Shown here piece after piece: positions 58,495 through 64,000 of a stretch of DNA of 64,000 nt; position 1 is the stretch's first letter; every line of letters starts with the position of its first letter. Location of the stretch: NCBI GenBank assembly GCA_938045295.1, contig CALINO010000008.1, positions 62,001 to 126,000 on the forward strand, given 5' to 3'. Under the pieces are notes generated by a model. That model did not search any database. It saw nothing but the letters and a program-made list of their open reading frames with translations, and was not told where the DNA came from. The DNA comes from an uncultured Arenicella sp. (GTDB lineage Bacteria > Pseudomonadota > Gammaproteobacteria > Arenicellales > Arenicellaceae). A program made the translations under genes and the position numbers.

Positions 58495-59901
58495 CTAAAA
58501 CGGCATCTTTCCACCTGGGCCGCCCATGCCGCCAGGCGGGAACTTACCACCCATGCCTGGCATACCGCCCATACCACGCATCATTTTTGCCATTTTTCCT
58601 TTACCGCCCATCTTTTTCATCATCTTTTGCATCTGAGTAAACTGCTTGAGCGTTTTATTCACTTCTTGAATGGTGGTACCCGAACCGCTGGCAATGCGTT
58701 TTTTACGGCTGCCTTGAATTAAATTCGGGAAGCGACGTTCTTTTGCCGTCATTGAATTAATGATCGCCACACTTTTATTCATGTCGCCCATGGCGGCGGT
58801 CATGGCATTGTTCGGCAGCTTCATGTTGCCCATGCCCGGCAACTTATCCATCATGCTTTCAATGCCGCCCATTTGATTCATTTGCATCACTTGATCGCGG
58901 TAATCTTCTAAGTCAAAGCCCTTACCTTTTTTAAGCTTTTTAACCAGCTTTTCAGCTTTTTCCTTATCAACCTTTTGCTCGGCTTCCTCGATCAGGGTCA
59001 TGACGTCGCCCATACCGAGTATTCTTGAGGCTACACGATCAGGGTGAAACGCTTCGATGCCATCAATTTTCTCGCCAATACCAAGAAACTTAATAGGCTT
59101 ACCGGTTACTTCACGAATCGACAACGCTGCACCGCCGCGAGCATCACCATCGGTCTTGGTTAAAATCACTCCGGTTAGCGGCAACGCTTCGTCAAACGCT
59201 TTGGCGCTGACTACCGCATCTTGGCCCGTCATTGAATCAACCACAAACAGCGTTTCAACGGGGTTAGCCGCTTGGTGCACCTGTTTAATTTCGTCCATCA
59301 ATTCATGATCAACGTGCAAACGGCCAGCGGTATCAATAATCAGAACATCAAACACGCCATTTTTAGCGGCTGTTTTGGCATTATTAACAATATCAACCGG
59401 CTTTTGATCAGCTTCGCTGGGGCACCAAGTCACCTCAATGCTCTCAGCTAAGGTTTTCAATTGTTGGATGGCCGCGGGGCGGTACACGTCAGCACTCACC
59501 ACCATCACTTTTTTGCCTTCCACTTTTTTCAAGCGATTTGCCAACTTACCCACGGTGGTGGTTTTACCCGCGCCTTGTAAACCCGCAACCAGAATAACCG
59601 CCGGTGGCGTTTGCGCTAAATTGAGTGCGTCATTGGCCGCGCCCATTAATTGCACAAGTTCATCTTGCACAATTTTAATCACCATCTGCCCAGGGTTTAG
59701 GCTTTTAGAGACATCAACACCAACCGCTTTGTCCTTTACTCGCTTTACAAATGACTTTACTACTGGCAACGACACGTCGGCCTCAAGCAGGGCGATGCGT
59801 ACCTCACGCATTGCATCGGAAATATTTTCATCCGTTAAACGTGCTTGGCCGCGAATCTTTTTAAGCGTACCTTGTAAACGATCACCGAGTTGTTCAAACA
59901 T
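58495..59901 (-). CDS. ffh: signal recognition particle protein Ffh
   Basis: GTPase of SRP, which binds signal peptides together with 4.5S RNA. The 468 residues from MFEQLGDRLQ show the N domain (1-90), the G domain with G1 VAGLQGAGKTTTVGKLA, DTAGRLHVD and TKTDGDARGGAALS, and the methionine-rich M domain (about 325-445) with a Met/Gly/Lys tail. I start at 59901 from the family alignment; no clear Shine-Dalgarno sequence precedes it, and an earlier ATG (59916) is also possible. It is divergent from ypjD, as in many gammaproteobacteria. Confidence 0.96.
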   Translation of the reverse strand: MFEQLGDRLQGTLKKIRGQARLTDENISDAMREVRIALLEADVSLPVVKSFVKRVKDKAVGVDVSKSLNPGQMVIKIVQDELVQLMGAANDALNLAQTPPAVILVAGLQGAGKTTTVGKLANRLKKVEGKKVMVVSADVYRPAAIQQLKTLAESIEVTWCPSEADQKPVDIVNNAKTAAKNGVFDVLIIDTAGRLHVDHELMDEIKQVHQAANPVETLFVVDSMTGQDAVVSAKAFDEALPLTGVILTKTDGDARGGAALSIREVTGKPIKFLGIGEKIDGIEAFHPDRVASRILGMGDVMTLIEEAEQKVDKEKAEKLVKKLKKGKGFDLEDYRDQVMQMNQMGGIESMMDKLPGMGNMKLPNNAMTAAMGDMNKSVAIINSMTAKERRFPNLIQGSRKKRIASGSGTTIQEVNKTLKQFTQMQKMMKKMGGKGKMAKMMRGMGGMPGMGGKFPPGGMGGPGGKMPF

Positions 59902-60096
59902 AATACTGAAAGCCATTAGATGCTGATATAAGGTATGATATTCTACCTCTATAAACGCTAAATCACACCCTATTCTGAGCGTCAAATACGGGCTTACTTT
60001 TCAGAAAGTTTAATTTTTAGTGGTAAATTCAGTTAACTTAAGCGTTAACTTTAAACGTAAAGCGACACAACAACTAAAATTAGAAATAGCACCTAA

Positions 60097-60918
60097 ATGT
60101 TAGACACAGTACTACTCACAGGATCTGTGATACTTTACAGCATTGCCACCGCCATCATTGCCAGATGCATTGTGTCGCATCAGTCCGAGCCAAACGCCAC
60201 ATTTCATGTTCCCAAAGCCTTCATACTGGGCGCTATCGCCACATTACTGCATTTAGGCTTCGCTGCTTCGTACTGCTTTCATAACGGCAATTTAAATTTC
60301 AGTTTAAGCTCAATGAGCGTGTTAATCAGCGCGTTGCTGTGTTTAATCTATCTGTTGGGTGGCCTGGCACTGCCGATTCGCCGCTTAGGGGTCATGGTGT
60401 TTCCATTAACGGTTCTGTGCCTAGTGTTCTCACAACTATGGAATAACGAGCCGGTATTACAAACCCACATAAGCATGGCCGCCAGCGCCCACATTGTGGT
60501 GTCCATGCTGGCTTATTGTTTACTGACCATTGCCACCATTCAATCGTTACTTTACGTGTACCAAGAGCGGCAAATAAAAAACCGCACCAACCCCGCCATG
60601 CTCATGGCTCTGCCGCCAATTCAAACCATGGAACAACTATTGTTTCGCTTAATTTGGGTCGGCTTCGCTTTGTTAACATTTACCTTAGTAAGCGGTTCGG
60701 TATTTAGCCAACAAATATTCGGCGTGCCCTTTAGCTTTAAACACCACACAATATTAGCGTCGCTCAGTTGGCTGGTATTTGCCATTTTGCTGTTCAAACG
60801 CATCCAACAAGGCTTACGTGGCAGCCAAGCCACTTATTGGGTTATTGGCGGATTTGTTTTAATACAATTGGGTTATTTTGGTACTAAAGTTGTGTCCGAA
60901 AGCTTAGCGGTGCAGTAA
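60097..60918 (+). CDS. ypjD: YpjD/CcsA-like cytochrome c assembly-family membrane protein
   Basis: A 273-residue inner-membrane protein with about eight helices. It starts with a hydrophobic segment (LDTVLLTGSVILYSIATAII), and the internal AHIVVSMLAYCLLTIATIQS and SFKHHTILASLSWLVFAILL segments, with histidines in HI and HH, are those of the CcsA/YpjD branch of the heme-handling superfamily. The position next to ffh is a conserved feature of ypjD. The role is not established. Confidence 0.88.
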   Translation: MLDTVLLTGSVILYSIATAIIARCIVSHQSEPNATFHVPKAFILGAIATLLHLGFAASYCFHNGNLNFSLSSMSVLISALLCLIYLLGGLALPIRRLGVMVFPLTVLCLVFSQLWNNEPVLQTHISMAASAHIVVSMLAYCLLTIATIQSLLYVYQERQIKNRTNPAMLMALPPIQTMEQLLFRLIWVGFALLTFTLVSGSVFSQQIFGVPFSFKHHTILASLSWLVFAILLFKRIQQGLRGSQATYWVIGGFVLIQLGYFGTKVVSESLAVQ

Positions 60919-61002
60919 ACTAGCGCGCATTAGTACTTGCGCACAACCACGCGCCACTAACCTTGATTCAAGTTTACAAAATTTGCCCTCAGAGTTTTAA
61001 TT

Positions 61003-62136
61003 GTGAAAATCACTCGAAACCCCACCCGTGAAGTTGCCATTGGCAGCCGTAAAATTGGTAACAACCACCCCATCTTAGTGCAAAGCATGTGTGCCACTCG
61101 CACGCAAGATATCGACGCCACGATTGAACAAAGCAATGCCCTGCATGAGCGCAATGCCGGTGTGGTCAGAATTGCGGTGGACAATAAAAAAGACGCTGCC
61201 GCGTTAGCTGAAATTCGTAAAGCTACTGACGCCACGTTATCGGTTGATCTGCAAGAAAACTATCGTATGGCGGCATTGGTGGCACCGTACGTAGACAAAA
61301 TTCGTTATAACCCTGGGCATTTATTCCACTTAGAGCGTAAAAAGTCGTGGCAAGAGAAAGTGAAATACTTAGCGGACTTGGCGGGCGAACACGACTGCGC
61401 CATGCGTGTTGGTGTGAACTGTGGCTCGGTTGACCCAGATAAACTAGGTAAGTATGACCCGCGCGACTCGGTATCACCGATGTTAGACAGCGCTCTTGAG
61501 CACTGCGAATACTTAGATTCAATCGGCTTTACCCGTTATGTAGTGTCACTGAAAGACTCTGACCCACAGAAAGTCATCACGGCCAACATTCGTTTTGCCG
61601 AAGCTCGACCCGATGTGCCATTGCACCTCGGGGTAACCGAAGCAGGCATGCCGCCCATGGGGGTAGTTAAAACACGCATTGCGTTTGAACAACTCATTGG
61701 CCGAGGCATTGGCGACACTGTGCGTGTTTCACTCACCTTACCGAATAAAATCAAAGCCGATGAAGTGGATGCTGGCCATGAAATCATTGACGACATTTAC
61801 GCAGGCCGAGTTCGCAGCGTAGTGGCTTTTGACCCCAATAAACTCAATATTATTAGCTGCCCAAGCTGTTCTCGTGTTGAGAATGAAGCGTTTATAGAAC
61901 TGGCGCAAGACGTCAAAGAAATGACTCGTTACGCCGAAGAGCACAATATTACCATTGCCGTAATGGGCTGCCGGGTTAATGGCCCAGGTGAAACCGACGA
62001 TGCCGATCTTGGCTTATGGTGTGGGCCTAAGCAAGTAAACTTAAAACGCCAAGGCGAGAAACTTGGCGCATACGGTTACGACACCATTTTAGACAAATTA
62101 AAAGTGGAATTAGACGCCTTAATTGCGACGCAATAA
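61003..62136 (+). CDS. ispG: 4-hydroxy-3-methylbut-2-en-1-yl diphosphate synthase (flavodoxin)
   Basis: Penultimate step of the MEP isoprenoid pathway, reducing MEcPP to HMBPP with a [4Fe-4S] cluster. The 377-residue protein starts with GTG and shows [20 protein letters not shown], the TIM-barrel and then the ferredoxin-like domain with cluster ligands C286, C289 and C323 ([17 protein letters not shown]) and the glutamate E330. The usual neighbour order rodZ-ispG-hisS is not seen; it lies after ypjD. Confidence 0.96.
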   Translation: MKITRNPTREVAIGSRKIGNNHPILVQSMCATRTQDIDATIEQSNALHERNAGVVRIAVDNKKDAAALAEIRKATDATLSVDLQENYRMAALVAPYVDKIRYNPGHLFHLERKKSWQEKVKYLADLAGEHDCAMRVGVNCGSVDPDKLGKYDPRDSVSPMLDSALEHCEYLDSIGFTRYVVSLKDSDPQKVITANIRFAEARPDVPLHLGVTEAGMPPMGVVKTRIAFEQLIGRGIGDTVRVSLTLPNKIKADEVDAGHEIIDDIYAGRVRSVVAFDPNKLNIISCPSCSRVENEAFIELAQDVKEMTRYAEEHNITIAVMGCRVNGPGETDDADLGLWCGPKQVNLKRQGEKLGAYGYDTILDKLKVELDALIATQ

Positions 62137-62155
62137 TTCGTTTCAATGCGGTTTG

Positions 62156-62190
62156 TGCGTTCTCACTCAAAAGAGCAATCTGAGAACGCA
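62156..62190. terminator. hairpin between convergent ispG and MFS genes
   Basis: A 10-bp stem TGCGTTCTCA (62156-62165) with TGAGAACGCA (62181-62190) and a 15-base loop. No T run. It is followed, in 62198-62236, by a direct repeat in which TAACAACAGGC-ATTCTA recurs as TAACAACAGGC-TATTCTA. Confidence 0.5.
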
Positions 62191-62240
62191 CCCGTCTAAT
62201 TAACAACAGGCATTCTAGTTAACAACAGGCTATTCTAGGT

Positions 62241-63428
62241 CTAGGCGCGCGCTAAGCGCTTCACCACCCAAACCGTTTCCGCACCTTCGGCTGGTATTCT
62301 GGGTATCAATTGGCTTAAGCACAAAGAACACAGCGCAAGGAACGCGCCAAACACAAACACCAAAGCATTGCTGTACAGCCACACCAAACCTAATACCGCG
62401 GGCAACACCACCGCCGCAATGTGGTTAATGGTAAAACTAACCGCGGCGGTTGAAGCCATGTCTTGCGGGCGGGCAATTTTCTGAATATAAGTTTTCATGG
62501 CAATCGCGAACGCAAAAAAGAAATGGTCAATGATGTACAGCGCGCCGGCTAATTGGGCATTTTCAACCACGGCGTAGGTTAAAAATACAATGATCAAGCC
62601 TACGTACTCAAAACTCAGCGCCCAGCGTTCGCCCACTTTACCTATCACCTGCCCAATTTTGGCTGCAAACAGCAGATTAAACACATAGTTAGCCAAAAAC
62701 AGCAGTGAAATACTGGCCACCGAATAATCAAACTTTTCGACCAGCAAAAAGCCGGCAAACACCATGAATATTTGCCGACGTGCGCCGCTCAGAAACACCA
62801 ACGCGTAATACAACCAGTAAGACTTGCGAAATACTAAACTGGTGGTCTGTTCAACTTTGGCATCGAATATAGGAAATACCCACCACACATACAACACCAG
62901 CAACAAGCTGATGCCGCCAAATGTGAGATACACCGTTTTATAATCCACATTAGCAAACTCAAACATGAACCACGTGCACAGAAACACCAAGATTGAGGCA
63001 CACGCTTTAACCGACAACACCTTACCCATAAAGTGCGCAGCGCGGTCTTTTTCAATCCATTGCAATGTGAGCGACTGGTTCACGGTTTCAAAGTAATGAA
63101 ACCCTATCGACATAACCACTGTGGTTAGATACAAACCGGTGACTGAGGGGAAAAAACCAGTGACCAGCACCCCTGCCGCCAATAAAAACAGAGACAGCAT
63201 CGCCAAACGCTGCTCTTTAATAAAGGCCAGCAAGAACACGGCCGTGAACGCTAAAAAACCCGGAACTTCTCTTAGGCTTTGGAGTATGCCAATTTCTTTA
63301 CCCGTAAATTCAGCCGCTTCTTTGCTAAAGTTATTAATCAACGCCGCCCATGTGGAAAACGCCAACGGCATTACAAACGCCATTAACAATAATAATGTGG
63401 CAGGAGATTTGGTTTTAAACTTCAACAC
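62241..63428 (-). CDS. MFS transporter
   Basis: A 395-residue protein with about twelve predicted membrane helices and the usual MFS outline of two six-helix halves. It starts with a GTG (63428); no clear family motif shows a substrate. Conserved-looking pieces are LRQVPGFLAF-like LREVPGFLAF in the second helix region and GARRQIFMVFAG at the beginning of the second half. No functional neighbour. Confidence 0.85.
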   Translation of the reverse strand: MLKFKTKSPATLLLLMAFVMPLAFSTWAALINNFSKEAAEFTGKEIGILQSLREVPGFLAFTAVFLLAFIKEQRLAMLSLFLLAAGVLVTGFFPSVTGLYLTTVVMSIGFHYFETVNQSLTLQWIEKDRAAHFMGKVLSVKACASILVFLCTWFMFEFANVDYKTVYLTFGGISLLLVLYVWWVFPIFDAKVEQTTSLVFRKSYWLYYALVFLSGARRQIFMVFAGFLLVEKFDYSVASISLLFLANYVFNLLFAAKIGQVIGKVGERWALSFEYVGLIIVFLTYAVVENAQLAGALYIIDHFFFAFAIAMKTYIQKIARPQDMASTAAVSFTINHIAAVVLPAVLGLVWLYSNALVFVFGAFLALCSLCLSQLIPRIPAEGAETVWVVKRLARA

Positions 63429-63575
63429 GGCTAAACACTCTCTGGTTTGTTCTAAATATCAACTCTTGCTAATTATCGATCAGCAACGGACAATGCACCA
63501 GAGCAAGAACTTAGATAGTTGTTTAGATAGTTGTATTGCAAAAGACAATCACGTTAATTAAGTAGGAGTATCGAT

Positions 63576-63965
63576 ATGCGCGGTGCAGGTGGCAGCTCAG
63601 GCGGCCTAGGGTTATTCTTTGTTGGCTTCTTCATGTTTTGTGGTGGCATTTACATGCTGCTCAACTCCATTAGGTTTTATGCAAACTACGGCTTTGGTGG
63701 CAGCATTTACAACTTAGGGGGCATAAGCATTACCAGCGGCATGATCATGATTCCATTTATGCTTGGCGTTGGCATGATTTTTTATAACGCTAAAAATGTG
63801 TTTGGTTGGCTGTTGGCCGCAGGCTCTCTAACGGGGCTTATTTTCGGCGTCATCTCATCCATTCAATTTCAAATGCGGTCAATGAGTGCGTTTGATTTGA
63901 TCGTGATTTTAGTCCTTACTGTCGGCGGTTTGGCGCTTTTTTTGCGCTCATTAAAGTCCGTTTAG
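63576..63965 (+). CDS. small integral membrane protein, unknown function
   Basis: A 129-residue, very hydrophobic and glycine-rich protein with about four membrane helices (about 10-28, 48-68, 75-93, 104-124). TAGGAG lies seven to eight bases before the ATG and supports the start. I recognise no family. Divergent from the MFS gene. Confidence 0.75.
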   Translation: MRGAGGSSGGLGLFFVGFFMFCGGIYMLLNSIRFYANYGFGGSIYNLGGISITSGMIMIPFMLGVGMIFYNAKNVFGWLLAAGSLTGLIFGVISSIQFQMRSMSAFDLIVILVLTVGGLALFLRSLKSV

Positions 63966-64000
63966 CACTGCCAAGCTAGCCCATTATTTACGTCCCAATA

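Overview
The window looks like chromosomal DNA of a marine-type gammaproteobacterium of moderate GC content. The evidence is the block clpA-clpS-cspD-icd(monomeric)-nudJ-mnmA, which I recall in the same order from Pseudomonas, together with fadBA, an ABC-F protein of YheS type, YaeQ, a NaChBac-type sodium channel, a TonB-dependent receptor of the Xanthomonas/Caulobacter type and a Liu leucine operon. I cannot assign a genus from sequence alone; orders such as Arenicellales or Cellvibrionales are only a guess. I found no tRNA, rRNA, CRISPR array, complete insertion sequence, prophage or integron. Most of the window is ordinary housekeeping and catabolic sequence.

Layout. 1-3.6 kb: the 5' part of a flavoprotein gene, then ppc with a strong terminator. 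3.6-4.4 kb: a one-domain voltage-gated sodium channel. 4.6-13.0 kb: liuR, a LiuR-like operator and the tightly packed operon liuABCDE-scoAB, which takes isovaleryl-CoA to acetoacetate and acetyl-CoA. 13.1-15.7 kb: methylglyoxal synthase, then a two-gene unit of a stand-alone ketosynthase III and a seven-helix membrane protein ending in a Fis-type helix-turn-helix; this is the best candidate here for an undescribed (signalling) system. 16.1-23.7 kb: clpA, clpS, divergent cspD, monomeric isocitrate dehydrogenase, nudJ and mnmA. 23.7-29.5 kb: a membrane-anchored DUF2726/zinc-finger protein, an unknown small gene, a GDSL hydrolase and HExxH lipoprotein pair, and a DeaD-type helicase. 29.6-36.1 kb: DUF1330, a phosphoribosyltransferase, a BLUF photoreceptor, an S4 RNA-binding protein, NDH-2 and YheS.

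36.1-40.5 kb is an accessory-looking island: an AT-rich CE4 deacetylase, a 460-base spacer with possible remnant coding, and a TonB-dependent receptor whose upstream region carries a LacI-family type operator. 40.7-43.0 kb: a DUF2520 dehydrogenase, a GST-like protein and a 1-Cys peroxiredoxin. 43.1-46.5 kb: fadBA, preceded by a perfect 22-base palindrome. 46.8-48.8 kb: an alkylation-repair operon, an Ada-like zinc domain/AraC/AlkA fusion followed by ogt. 49-53.6 kb: a small secreted protein, asnS, a Tat-signal protein with a (Pro-Glu-Pro)n tract, an Lrp-family regulator and yaeQ. 53.7-60 kb: a parvulin, a carboxylesterase, a large RND/MMPL transporter with an unusual Asp/Phe-rich insert, a YceI protein and ffh. 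60-64 kb: ypjD, ispG, an MFS transporter and a small membrane protein.

Functionally the window is rich in acyl-CoA catabolism: the Liu operon and fadBA each have a recognisable operator upstream, suggesting separate control by branched-chain and fatty acyl-CoA regulators. The TonB receptor and deacetylase hint at carbohydrate scavenging. Translation starts given below were chosen by hand from Shine-Dalgarno spacing and family length; several differ from the longest open frame.
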